A DNA stretch of 17,038 nucleotides from JBFGFG01 sp041627475 (GTDB taxonomy: Bacteria; Actinomycetota; Nitriliruptoria; Nitriliruptorales; Nitriliruptoraceae): contig JBFKQZ010000038.1 in NCBI GenBank assembly GCA_041627475.1, positions 1-17,038 on the forward strand, in the 5' to 3' direction. Made by a program: the position numbers and the translations under genes. Positions 6,685 through 14,617 of the stretch are shown piece after piece. How positions within the stretch are numbered: the stretch's first letter is position 1; each line of letters starts with the position of its first letter. Under the pieces are notes generated by a model. It ran no database searches and was not told where the DNA came from. It saw nothing but the letters and a program-made list of their open reading frames with translations.

Positions 6685-6710
6685 CCCGGGTACCGAACCC
6701 CCGGGAGGCT
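6680..6710 (+). promoter_or_regulatory. Hairpin that includes the cysD ribosome binding site
   Basis: A perfect 11-bp stem pairs agcctcccggg (6680-6690) with cccgggaggct (6700-6710) around the 9-nt loop taccgaacc. The second arm contains GGGAGG (6703-6708), the only good Shine-Dalgarno for the GTG start at 6716. The folded RNA would hide the ribosome binding site of the first gene in the operon. Confidence 0.5.
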
Positions 6711-6715
6711 CCGTC

Positions 6716-7654
6716 GTGAGCGAGGCAACGACCGAGGACGTCGGCATCGACGAGCTGCGCCGCACCCACCTCAAGCAGCTCGAGGCCGAGGCGATCCACA
6801 TCATGCGCGAGGTCGTCGCGCAGTTCGAACGCCCCGTGATGCTGTACTCGATCGGCAAGGACAGCAGCGTCATGCTGCACCTTGCCCGCAAGGCGTTCCA
6901 CCCCGGGCGGCTCCCGTTCCCGCTGCTCCACGTCAACACGACGTGGAAGTTCCGGGAGATGATCGAGTTCCGCGACCGGATCGCCGAGGAGCTCGAGCTG
7001 GAGCTCCACGAGAAGATCAACCCGCGGGTCGTCGAGGAGGGCATCAACCCCTTCGACCACGGCTCCCAGGGCTACACGACGATCGCGAAGACCGACGCGC
7101 TGAAGCAGGCGCTGACCGAGGGGCGCTACGACGCCGCCTTCGGCGGAGCCCGGCGCGACGAGGAGAAGTCGCGCGCGAAGGAGCGCGTCTTCAGCTTCCG
7201 TGACAGCAAGCACCGCTGGGACCCGAAGAACCAGCGGCCCGAGCTGTGGTCGCTCTACAACGGCCGCGTCAACAAGGGCGAGTCGATCCGGGTGTTCCCG
7301 CTGAGCAACTGGACCGAGCTCGACATCTGGCAGTACATCTACCTCGAGGACATCGAGATCGTCCCGCTGTACTACTCGGCCGAGCGCCCGGTGGTCGAGC
7401 GCGACGGCACGCTGATCATGGTCGACGACGACCGCTTCCGGCTCGAGGAGGGCGAGGAGCCCGAGCTGCGTTCGGTGCGCTTCCGGACCCTCGGCTGCTA
7501 CCCGCTGACCGGGGCAGTGGAGTCCACGGCCGACACGCTGCCGCGGATCATCCAGGAGATGCTGCTGGCCACGAACTCCGAACGCGAGGGCCGCGTCATC
7601 GACTACGACGCCCAGGGCTCCATGGAGGACAAGAAGCGCGAGGGGTACTTCTGA
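6716..7654 (+). CDS. cysD: Sulfate adenylyltransferase subunit 2
   Basis: CysD is the catalytic ATP sulfurylase subunit. It makes adenosine 5'-phosphosulfate (APS) from ATP and sulfate, driven by GTP hydrolysis in CysN. The protein has 312 residues, close to the family's usual 300-310. The PP-loop motif SIGKDSS is at 45-51, and family stretches include LLHVNTTWKFREMIEFRD, AFGGARRDEEKSRAKER, VFPLSNWTELDIWQYI and FRTLGCYPLTGAVES. The GTG start at 6716 is supported by GGGAGG 7 nt upstream; the frame is open further back but crosses the terminator. The stop overlaps the next start (TGATG, 7652-7656), indicating translational coupling with cysNC. It is the first gene of a three-gene sulfate activation operon. 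Confidence 0.96.
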   Translation: MSEATTEDVGIDELRRTHLKQLEAEAIHIMREVVAQFERPVMLYSIGKDSSVMLHLARKAFHPGRLPFPLLHVNTTWKFREMIEFRDRIAEELELELHEKINPRVVEEGINPFDHGSQGYTTIAKTDALKQALTEGRYDAAFGGARRDEEKSRAKERVFSFRDSKHRWDPKNQRPELWSLYNGRVNKGESIRVFPLSNWTELDIWQYIYLEDIEIVPLYYSAERPVVERDGTLIMVDDDRFRLEEGEEPELRSVRFRTLGCYPLTGAVESTADTLPRIIQEMLLATNSEREGRVIDYDAQGSMEDKKREGYF

Positions 7655-9636
7655 TGAGCCACCAGAGCGACCTGATCGCGACCGACATCGAGGGCTACCT
7701 CGCCGAGCACGAGGACAAGGACCTCCTGCGCTTCCTGACCTGCGGGTCGGTGGACGACGGCAAGTCCACGCTGATCGGCAGGCTGCTGCACGACAGCCAC
7801 ATGATCTACGAGGACCAGCTCGAGGCGGTGAAGGCCGACTCGACGACCCAGGGCTCGACCGGCGGCGAGCTCGACCTGTCACTGCTGATGGACGGCCTGA
7901 AGGCCGAGCGCGAGCAGGGCATCACGATCGACGTGGCCTACCGCTACTTCTCGACCAAGCGGCGCAAGTTCATCATCGCCGACACGCCCGGCCACGTGCA
8001 GTACACGCGGAACATGGTCACGGGCGCCTCAACGGCGCAGCTCGCGGTCGTCATGGTCGACGCGCGCCACGGGGTGCTGCCGCAGACCAAGCGCCACTCG
8101 ACGATCGCCCACCTGCTGGGCATCAAGCACGTCGTCGTGGCGATCAACAAGATGGACCTCGTCGACTGGTCGCAGCAGGCGTTCGACCAGATCCGCAAGG
8201 AGTACGAGCAGTTCGCCGCCGAGCTCGGCGCGACGTTCGACGCCTACTTCCTGCCGATGTCGGCGCTGACCGGCGACAACGTGGTCAACCCCTCCGAGAA
8301 CATGCCGTGGTTCGACGGCGTGCCGCTCATGGAGCACCTCGAGACCGTCGACGTGGCATCCGACCGGGACTACGACCGTCTGCGCCTGCCGGTGCAGCCG
8401 GTCAGCCGCCCCGACCTCGACTTCCGCGGGTTCCAGGGCACGATCGCCTCGGGCGTGCTGCGCCCCGGCGACCGCGTCACCGTCCTGCCGTCGGGCGTCT
8501 CGTCGACGATCGAGCGGATCGTCACCTTCGACGGCGACCAGGACCTCGCCGGTCCCGGCGACGCCGTCACGGTGACGCTCACCGACGAGATCGACGTCTC
8601 GCGTGGCGACGTGTTCGTGCACGACCCGAAGTCGATGCAGCGGGCGCACAAGGTCGACGCGATGCTGGTCTGGATGGCGGAGACCCCGCTGCGGACGGGC
8701 GCGTCGTACCTCCTGCAGTCGACGGGCGGGCTGTCCAACGCCCACGTCCCGACGATCCGCTACCAGCTGGACATGGACACGCTCGACCGGGTCGAGCCGG
8801 AGAAGCTCGAGCTGAACTCGATCGCCCGCGTGGCCGTCGAGGTGGACCGCGAGTTCCTGTTCGACCCGTACGAGCGCAACCGGACGACCGGCAGCTTCAT
8901 CCTCGTCGACCGACTCACCAATGCGACGGTCGCGGCCGGGATGGTCGTGGGCAAGTCGAGCGCCTGGGACCAGGAGGCGATCGAGACGCTGCAGCGCGCC
9001 GTCTCGTTGGTGACGCCGACCGAGCGCGCCACCCGGTTCGCCCAGCAGCCGGCGACGATCCTGCTGACCGGGCTGACCGGTGCCGGCAAGTCGACCATCG
9101 CCAAGGCGCTGGAGCGGCGCCTGTTCGACAGTGGCCGCGTGACGGTCCGCCTCGACGGCCAGAACGTCCGTCAGGGCGTGTCGCGTGACCTCGGGTTCAC
9201 GGCCCCGGACCGTTCCGAGAACGTCCGTCGTGTCGCCGAGGTGGGCCGGCTCCTCAACGACCAGGGGATCATCGCGATCGCGGCGATGCTCGCCCCGGAC
9301 GCCGAGGACCGTGAGCGCGCTCGCGACGTCGTGGGATCGCACCGCTTCATCGAGGTGCACGTCGACACGCCGATGGAGGTGTGCCGCGAGCGCGACCCGG
9401 GCGGTCTCTACTCCGCCCTCGAGAACGGTGCAGTGATCGACCTGCCCGGTGTCTCGTCCACCTACGACCGCCCGACCGACCCGGACCTGGTCACGACCGA
9501 CTGGGACCGCACGGCCGACGAGGCCGCCGAGGAGATCGTCGACCTGATGCGCGAGCGCGGCATGCTGCGTGGCGGCACGCCCGCGCCGGCGGACGACCCG
9601 GACGGCGGTGAGGTCAACACCGGCCGGCCGGACTGA
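7654..9636 (+). CDS. cysN/cysC: Bifunctional sulfate adenylyltransferase GTPase subunit / APS kinase-like domain
   Basis: This is a 660-residue fusion. The N-terminal part (about 1-440) is the CysN GTPase. G1 is GSVDDGKST (31-39), G3 DTPGHVQYTRNM (about 110-121), G4 NKMD (165-168), followed by beta-barrel domains (RGFQGTIASG, GDRVTVLPSG). It activates CysD. The C-terminal part (about 465-640) is an APS kinase domain with P-loop GLTGAGKST (473-481). Several motifs differ from the canonical enzyme next door: DGQN (501-504) instead of DGDN, VRQGVS instead of VRFGLN, LAPDAEDR instead of VSPYREDR (residues near 549-550), and VIDLPGVS instead of ITGFTGID. Such variants occur in fused proteins of this type, so activity is possible but not assured. 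It is joined to cysD and cysC by 1-nt TGATG overlaps. Confidence 0.95.
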   Translation: MSHQSDLIATDIEGYLAEHEDKDLLRFLTCGSVDDGKSTLIGRLLHDSHMIYEDQLEAVKADSTTQGSTGGELDLSLLMDGLKAEREQGITIDVAYRYFSTKRRKFIIADTPGHVQYTRNMVTGASTAQLAVVMVDARHGVLPQTKRHSTIAHLLGIKHVVVAINKMDLVDWSQQAFDQIRKEYEQFAAELGATFDAYFLPMSALTGDNVVNPSENMPWFDGVPLMEHLETVDVASDRDYDRLRLPVQPVSRPDLDFRGFQGTIASGVLRPGDRVTVLPSGVSSTIERIVTFDGDQDLAGPGDAVTVTLTDEIDVSRGDVFVHDPKSMQRAHKVDAMLVWMAETPLRTGASYLLQSTGGLSNAHVPTIRYQLDMDTLDRVEPEKLELNSIARVAVEVDREFLFDPYERNRTTGSFILVDRLTNATVAAGMVVGKSSAWDQEAIETLQRAVSLVTPTERATRFAQQPATILLTGLTGAGKSTIAKALERRLFDSGRVTVRLDGQNVRQGVSRDLGFTAPDRSENVRRVAEVGRLLNDQGIIAIAAMLAPDAEDRERARDVVGSHRFIEVHVDTPMEVCRERDPGGLYSALENGAVIDLPGVSSTYDRPTDPDLVTTDWDRTADEAAEEIVDLMRERGMLRGGTPAPADDPDGGEVNTGRPD

Positions 9637-10238
9637 TGGAGCCGACCTCGGACAACATCACCCGTGCCAGCGGCAACGTCGACGCGGCGACGCGGCGGGC
9701 CGTGACCGGGCACGGTGCGGCGACGTTGTGGTTCACGGGGCTGTCGGGCAGCGGGAAGTCGACCCTCGCCTACGCGGTCGAGCACGAACTCGCGGACCGC
9801 GGCGTCAACGCCTTCGTCCTCGACGGCGACAACGTGCGGTTCGGGCTCAACGCCGACCTCGGGTTCGCCCCGGAGGACCGGGCCGAGAACATCCGCCGCA
9901 TCGGCCACGTCGCCCGACTGCTGGTCGACGCCGGCGTCGTCGTGCTGTGCTCGTTCGTCTCGCCGTACCGCGAGGACCGCGACCGGGTCCGTGCTCTGCA
10001 CGACGGGGGCACGTTCGCCGAGGTCTTCGTCGACGTCCCGCTGGAGGTCGCGGAGGCCCGCGACGTCAAGGGCCTCTACGCGAAGGCACGGGCCGGCGAG
10101 ATCACCGGCTTCACCGGGATCGACGCGCCGTACGAGGCGCCCGAGGACCCGGAGCTGCGTATCGACACCGACGCGCACGACCTCGACGAGTGCGTCGCGG
10201 CGGTCGTCGCCCTCCTCGAGGGCGCGGGGATCGTCTGA
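9636..10238 (+). CDS. cysC: Adenylylsulfate (APS) kinase
   Basis: This 200-residue, stand-alone APS kinase phosphorylates APS to PAPS. All classical motifs are intact: P-loop GLSGSGKST (35-43), DGDNVRFGLN (63-72), DLGF with DRAENIRR (about 74-88), FVSPYREDR (107-115), and KGLYAKARAGEITGFTGIDAPYE in the mobile lid region (about 135-157, typed here in motif form). The length is normal. The ATG at 9636 overlaps the cysNC stop (TGATG, 9634-9638). It is the last gene of the operon and converges on fabI with a gap of only 28 nt. It duplicates the fused kinase domain upstream and is the more likely source of PAPS. Confidence 0.96.
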   Translation: MEPTSDNITRASGNVDAATRRAVTGHGAATLWFTGLSGSGKSTLAYAVEHELADRGVNAFVLDGDNVRFGLNADLGFAPEDRAENIRRIGHVARLLVDAGVVVLCSFVSPYREDRDRVRALHDGGTFAEVFVDVPLEVAEARDVKGLYAKARAGEITGFTGIDAPYEAPEDPELRIDTDAHDLDECVAAVVALLEGAGIV

Positions 10239-10240
10239 CG

Positions 10241-10290
10241 GTCACGCGCCGATCGCGTGCATGCCGTCACGCGCCGACCGCGTGCATCCC
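10241..10290. repeat. Tandem 25-bp duplication at the 3' end of fabI
   Basis: Two adjacent 25-nt units (10241-10265 and 10266-10290) match at 23 of 25 positions. The second unit encodes the end of FabI (GMHAVGA-stop, minus strand). The first lies just past the stop and would read GMHAIGA-stop in the same register. Each unit carries a 6-bp hairpin, cacgcg-N5-cgcgtg, so the pair may help terminate transcription between the convergent cysC and fabI. Confidence 0.75.
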
Positions 10291-11037
10291 TCCGTCGACG
10301 TGGACGATCTCGCCGCTGACGGCGGGGAGCCAGTCGCTGAAGAGGGCGCAGACGGTGCGGGCGACGGGCTCCGGGTCGGTGACGTCCCAGCCCAGCGGTG
10401 CGCGCCCGGCCCAGACCTCCTCGAAGCCGTCGAACCCGTCGATGTGGGTCGCCGCCATCGTGCGCAGCGGGCCCGCCGCGACGAGGTTGACGCGGACACC
10501 CCGGGGCCCGAGGTCGCGGGCCAGGTAGCGCGCGGCCGACTCGAGCCCGGCCTTGGCCACGCCCATCCAGTCGTAGTTGGGCCATGCCACGGCCGCGTCG
10601 AAGTCGAGCGCGACGACCGAGGCGTTGCTGCCGTTGGCGAGCAGCGGCGCCAGCCCGGACGCGACCGCCGGCAGCGAGTACGTCGACACGTGCAGCGCCG
10701 TGGCGACGTCCGCCCACGGGGCGTCGAGGAAGCCGCCGCCGAGGCAGGTCTCGGGCGCGAAGCCGATGGCGTGCAGCACGCCGTCGACGGCGCCCCAACG
10801 ATCGTCGAGCTCCTTGCGCAGCGCGTCGATGTCCTCGGGCTTCGTGACGTCGAGCTCCAGCACGTCGACCGGCTGCGGCAGCCGCTTGGCGGTCCGCTCG
10901 GTGAGACGCTTCGCGCGACCGAACCCGGTGAGCACGACCTCGGCGCCCTGCTCCTGTGCGAGTCGGGCGACGTGGAACGCGATGGACCGCGGGTCGAGGA
11001 CCCCGGTGATGACGAGGCGCTTGCCGTCGAGCAGCAT
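10267..11037 (-). CDS. fabI: NADH-dependent enoyl-ACP reductase, InhA/FabI type
   Basis: The enzyme catalyses the last reduction of each type II fatty-acid elongation cycle, enoyl-ACP to acyl-ACP. The 256-residue protein is an atypical short-chain reductase closest in feel to mycobacterial InhA: MLLDGKRLVITGVLDPRSIAFH-type N-terminus, LHAIGFAPE (88-96), DFD (145-147), NYDWMGVAK with catalytic Y155 and K162 (InhA Y158 and K165), NLVAAGPLRT, and CALFSDWLPAVSGEI near the end. The ATG at 11037 has AAGGAG 6 nt upstream, and the acpS stop lies 2 nt before it. Residue 90 is Ala where InhA has Ser94. It is the last gene of the FAS operon and its 3' end has been tandemly duplicated. Confidence 0.94.
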   Translation of the reverse strand: MLLDGKRLVITGVLDPRSIAFHVARLAQEQGAEVVLTGFGRAKRLTERTAKRLPQPVDVLELDVTKPEDIDALRKELDDRWGAVDGVLHAIGFAPETCLGGGFLDAPWADVATALHVSTYSLPAVASGLAPLLANGSNASVVALDFDAAVAWPNYDWMGVAKAGLESAARYLARDLGPRGVRVNLVAAGPLRTMAATHIDGFDGFEEVWAGRAPLGWDVTDPEPVARTVCALFSDWLPAVSGEIVHVDGGMHAVGA

Positions 11038-11039
11038 GG

Positions 11040-11492
11040 TCAGCTCCTTGGGGTGGCGTGGATGTCGTGGGGGGTGTCGGTGCGGCGCGCGACGACCGCC
11101 ATGGCGACGCCGCGCTCGTGGCTGAGCGAGACGGCGATGTCGGTCGGTTCGCCGTGGATGCACAGGACGGGTGCGCCGTCCTCGGTGCTGACGACCTCGA
11201 CGTCGGTCCACGCGAGGGCGGGGCGACCGAGCAGCTTGACCAGCGCCTCCTTGGCGGCGAACCGGGCCGCCAGGCGACGCATGGCCGCCGGGTCGTCCGG
11301 GTCGATGCCGTCGCGCGTGCTGTCCGCCAGCTCGGCCGGGGTGAAGAGGCGCTCGCGCGCCCCGGGCCAGCGGGTCAGCAGCGACACGACGCGGTCGACC
11401 TCGACCACGTCGCAGCCGATCGCCACGCCGGGGAGCCGCGGCGCGAGGGAGGCCCGGGAACGCGGGTCGGTGGCACGCAGCGTGGCACTCAT
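11040..11492 (-). CDS. acpS: Holo-[acyl-carrier-protein] synthase
   Basis: AcpS transfers 4'-phosphopantetheine from CoA to the serine of acyl carrier protein, here encoded in the same operon. The two metal-binding and catalytic motifs are GCDVVEVDRV (D28) and RFAAKEALVKLLG (E82). The SLSHERGVAMAVV strand follows. The family's usual first motif residue GID is GCD here. At 150 residues it is longer than typical AcpS (about 120-126) because of a 22-residue N-terminal extension; a later start is possible, but no better ribosome binding site was seen. It begins 7 nt after the carboxyltransferase stop and ends 2 nt before fabI. Confidence 0.93.
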   Translation of the reverse strand: MSATLRATDPRSRASLAPRLPGVAIGCDVVEVDRVVSLLTRWPGARERLFTPAELADSTRDGIDPDDPAAMRRLAARFAAKEALVKLLGRPALAWTDVEVVSTEDGAPVLCIHGEPTDIAVSLSHERGVAMAVVARRTDTPHDIHATPRS

Positions 11493-11499
11493 GTCGTGC

Positions 11500-12981
11500 T
11501 CACTGCGGGAGGTTGTCGTGGACGAAGCCGCGCGGGCGGCTCGGTCGTCGGGCCGCGAGCAGGCCGATGAGGGCCCGGCGGGTGTCGGCGGGGTCGATGA
11601 TCTCGTCCACGCTGCCGCGGTCCGCGGCGAGGCGGACGTCCATCGCGTCCTCGCGGTACTGCTGGATCAGGCCGTCGCGGGCGTCCGGGTCGGCCTCGAT
11701 CTGCCGGCGGAAGATGATGTCCGCAGCACCCTCGGCACCCATGACCGCCAGCTCGGCGCCGGGCCACGCGAGGACCGCGTCAGCGCCGATGGAGCGCGAG
11801 TTCATGACGATGTAGGCGCCACCGAAGGCCTTGCGCAGGACGACGGTCACGCGCGGCACGGTCGCGTTGGTGTAGGCGTGGAGCAGCTTGGCGCCCTTGC
11901 GGATGACGCCGGTGAGCTCCTGCGCCGAGCCGGGGAGGAAGCCGGGCACGTCGACCAGCGACACGATCGGGATCCCGAAGCTGTCGAGGAAGCGAACGAA
12001 GCGGGCAGCCTTCTCCGACGCGGTCGCGTCGAGGCAGCCGGCGAGCCATGCCGCCTGGTTGGCGACGATGCCGACGGTGTGCCCGTCGAGGCGCGCGAAG
12101 CCGATGACGACGTTGCGAGCCCAGTCCGCCTGCACCTCGAGGAACTTCCCGCCGTCGACGATGCCGCCGATGACGTCGCGGACGTCGTAGGGCTGGCTGC
12201 CGTCGGTCGGGACGAGGCTCGCGAGGTCGACCTCGTTCGGCGGCGCCGACTCCGTGACCGGCGGCAGCTCGTCGCAGGAGGACGGGAGGTAGGACAGCAG
12301 CTCGCGCGTGAGCTCGAGCGCCTCCTCCTCGGTGCCGACCGTGAAGCTGGCGGCGCCGCTCCGGGTGCCGTGGACGCCGGGTCCACCGAGGTCGCGCGCC
12401 GAGATGTCCTCACCCGTCACGGCCTTCACGACACGTGGTCCCGTGAGGAACATCGTCGCGTCGTCGGACATGATCGTGAAGTCCATCAGCGCCGGCGAGT
12501 AGACGGCACCACCGGCGCACGGACCGAGCAGCACGGCGATCTGCGGGACCCGCCCGCTGGCCGCGACGTTGCCGCTGAAGACCGCGCCGTAGCCGTCGAG
12601 GCTCGACACGCCCTCCTGGATGCGGGCACCGCCGGAGTCGTTGATCCCAACGACGGGCGACCCGCCCCGGACGGCCTGCTCGAGCGCCCGTGCGATCTTG
12701 TCGGCGTGGGCGGGCCCGAGGGACCCACCGAGGACCTTGCCGTCCTGGGCGTAGACCGCGACCGGCCGTTCGTCGACCTGCCCGACCCCGGCGACGACGC
12801 CGTCACCGTCGGGGCGCTTGCGGTCGAGCCCGAAGGCGTCCGACTGGTGTCGACGCTGCGACCCGAGCTCGACGAACGAGTCGCGGTCCAGCAGCGCGGC
12901 GAGGCGGGCACGGGCGTGGTCCCCCGGCCGCAGTGCGGCCGGATCGGTCCCCGGTGCCCCGGTGAGCAGTGTCTCGATCAT
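11500..12981 (-). CDS. Acyl-CoA carboxylase carboxyltransferase (beta) subunit, AccD6/PccB type
   Basis: This 493-residue protein contains both crotonase-like halves of the biotin-dependent carboxyltransferase and is cytoplasmic. It moves CO2 from carboxybiotin to an acyl-CoA. The N half has NDSGGARIQEGV (114-125) and LGPCAGGAVYSPALMDF (152-168). The C half has ANQAAWLAGCLDATASEKAARF, SLVDVPGFLPG (331-341) and LRKAFGGAYIVMNS (382-394). The residue after GGAY is Ile391. Propionyl-CoA carboxylases have Asp there, while Ile goes with acceptance of acetyl-CoA (knowledge from Streptomyces PccB/AccB work). With its place in the FAS operon, as mycobacterial accD6, this suggests malonyl-CoA synthesis. 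AAGGA lies 8 nt before the ATG. The biotin carboxylase/carrier partner is not in the window. Confidence 0.92.
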   Translation of the reverse strand: MIETLLTGAPGTDPAALRPGDHARARLAALLDRDSFVELGSQRRHQSDAFGLDRKRPDGDGVVAGVGQVDERPVAVYAQDGKVLGGSLGPAHADKIARALEQAVRGGSPVVGINDSGGARIQEGVSSLDGYGAVFSGNVAASGRVPQIAVLLGPCAGGAVYSPALMDFTIMSDDATMFLTGPRVVKAVTGEDISARDLGGPGVHGTRSGAASFTVGTEEEALELTRELLSYLPSSCDELPPVTESAPPNEVDLASLVPTDGSQPYDVRDVIGGIVDGGKFLEVQADWARNVVIGFARLDGHTVGIVANQAAWLAGCLDATASEKAARFVRFLDSFGIPIVSLVDVPGFLPGSAQELTGVIRKGAKLLHAYTNATVPRVTVVLRKAFGGAYIVMNSRSIGADAVLAWPGAELAVMGAEGAADIIFRRQIEADPDARDGLIQQYREDAMDVRLAADRGSVDEIIDPADTRRALIGLLAARRPSRPRGFVHDNLPQ

Positions 12982-12992
12982 GTGGTGGTCCT

Positions 12993-14315
12993 TCAGCGCG
13001 TCAGGACGAGGGCGGCGTTCTGGCCGCCGAAGCCGAAGCTGTTGGACAGCACGGCACCGACCTGCAGCTCCCGGGGCTCGCCATGGACGACGTCGAGGTC
13101 GATGTCGGGGTCCTGCGTCCGCAGGCCGGCGGTGGGCGGGACGACCCCCTCGCGCAGCACCTGCAGCGCGATGACGGCCTCGACGGCCCCGGCAGCACCG
13201 AGGAGGTGGCCGGTCACGCCCTTGGTGGAGGCGACGGCGACGGTGTCGGTGTGGTCGCCCAACACGGTTCGCAGCGCCTTGGACTCGGCCGCGTCGTTGA
13301 GCGGCGTCGAGGTCCCGTGCGCGTTGACGTGCCCGATGGCGGTCGGCTCGAGGCCGGCGTCCTCCAGCGCACGGCGCATGGCCAGGACCGCACCGGCGCC
13401 GTCCTCCGGCGGGGCGGTCGCGTGGTGCGCGTCGGCGCTGGCGCCGTAGCCGGCGACCCGGCCGAGCACCTCGGCGCCCCGGGCCGCAGCATGGTCGGCC
13501 CGCTCGAGGACGAGGACGGCGGCGCCCTCCCCCATCACGAAGCCGTCACGGTCGACGTCGAACGGCCGCGACGCGGTCGTCGGGTCGTCGTTCTTGGACA
13601 GCGCGCCCATGTTGGAGAAGGCGGCGACGCTCAGCGGCGTGATGCCTGCCTCGACGCCGCCGGCGAGGACGACGTCGACCGCCCCGCTGCGCAGCAGCTG
13701 GAGGGCCGTGCCGATCGCACTGGCACCGGCAGCACACGCGGTGTTGACGGTGAGGTTGGGACCGCGGGCGCCGGTCGCGATGGCGATGGCGCCGGCTGCG
13801 GTGTTCGACAGCATCTTGGGGATGAAGAGCGGCGAGACGCGCCCCGGCCCCTTCTCGAGGTAGGTCGGGTAGGTCTCGTCCCAGGTCTGGGCGCCGCCGA
13901 TCCCGGAGCCGAGCAGGACCCCGACGCGGTCACGGTCGACGACCGTGACGGCGTCCGGCTGCTCGTCGGGCGCGTCGGCGTTCAGCCCGGCCTGCGCGAC
14001 GGCCTCGCGGGCCGCGAGCAGTGCGAGCTGGGTGAAGCGGTCCTGGCGGCGCGACGTCCCACGGCCGAGCTCGGCGTCGGCGTCGAAGTCCTCGACACGC
14101 GCCGTCAGCGTGACCGGGCTGCCGGCCTCGACGAGGGACTCGTCGAGGCTCGCGGCGCCCTTGCCGGCGAGCACGCCGGCCCAGGTCGCGGCGACACCGC
14201 GACCGGCTGGGGTGATCGCGCCCATCCCGGTGACGACGACGTCGGGGTGCGTGGTGGCACCGCCGGCGTCACCGCCCTCCCGGGGCGTGGGCTCGGGCAG
14301 GACGTCGCGCTGCAT
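12993..14315 (-). CDS. fabF: Beta-ketoacyl-ACP synthase II
   Basis: FabF condenses malonyl-ACP with a growing acyl-ACP. The 440-residue protein has the Cys-His-His triad of KAS I/II enzymes: C194 in NTACAAGAS, H333 in NAHGTSTPLND and H370 in KGVTGHLLGAAGA. GFGGQNAALVL closes the C-terminus. It is 25-30 residues longer than E. coli FabF because of an N-terminal tail before PDVVVTGMGAITPAG. The ATG at 14315 overlaps the acpP stop by 1 nt (TGATG), which favours this start and indicates translational coupling. It plays the role of KasA/KasB in mycobacterial clusters, where ACP, KAS and accD6 are also neighbours. Confidence 0.95.
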   Translation of the reverse strand: MQRDVLPEPTPREGGDAGGATTHPDVVVTGMGAITPAGRGVAATWAGVLAGKGAASLDESLVEAGSPVTLTARVEDFDADAELGRGTSRRQDRFTQLALLAAREAVAQAGLNADAPDEQPDAVTVVDRDRVGVLLGSGIGGAQTWDETYPTYLEKGPGRVSPLFIPKMLSNTAAGAIAIATGARGPNLTVNTACAAGASAIGTALQLLRSGAVDVVLAGGVEAGITPLSVAAFSNMGALSKNDDPTTASRPFDVDRDGFVMGEGAAVLVLERADHAAARGAEVLGRVAGYGASADAHHATAPPEDGAGAVLAMRRALEDAGLEPTAIGHVNAHGTSTPLNDAAESKALRTVLGDHTDTVAVASTKGVTGHLLGAAGAVEAVIALQVLREGVVPPTAGLRTQDPDIDLDVVHGEPRELQVGAVLSNSFGFGGQNAALVLTR

Positions 14316-14563
14316 CAGGCGTCCACCTTGGTCAGGTCGACGAGCACGGTGACGGCGTCACCGGTGGTCTGGATCTCGCCCAGCTTCTCGTCGGGGATGC
14401 GGATGCCGAGCTCCTCGTCGATGACGAGCGTGACCTCGACGAGGTCGAGCGAGTCGAGGCCGAGCGCCTCGAACGTCGCGTCCTCGGTGATCTCGTCGGC
14501 GGGGACACCGAACTGGTCGGTGAGGATGCCGCTGAGCTGGGCCTGGATGTCGGTGCGGGTCAT
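14315..14563 (-). CDS. acpP: Acyl carrier protein
   Basis: This 82-residue acidic protein carries acyl intermediates on a phosphopantetheine arm. The attachment serine is S38 in the classic GLDSLDLVE motif. The surrounding helices (ILTDQFGVPADEITEDATFEAL and VTLVIDEELGIRIPDEKL, shown as motifs) fit the four-helix ACP fold. It has the best ribosome binding site in the operon, AAGGAGG (14577-14571 on the minus strand), 7 nt before the ATG, consistent with the high ACP levels cells need. A stable hairpin at 14618-14661 separates it from fabG upstream, and its stop overlaps the fabF start. Confidence 0.97.
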   Translation of the reverse strand: MTRTDIQAQLSGILTDQFGVPADEITEDATFEALGLDSLDLVEVTLVIDEELGIRIPDEKLGEIQTTGDAVTVLVDLTKVDA

Positions 14564-14617
14564 GGTGACTCCTCCTTGTGGTTGTTGGTCGGGGAGGTCT
14601 GTTGGGTGTGGGGTGGT

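Noticed and set aside
9715..13449. A 1244-codon open frame on the plus strand
   Set aside because: It crosses the cysC end and runs antisense to fabI, acpS, the carboxyltransferase and fabF, all of which have intact motifs. Length alone is not evidence at this GC content.
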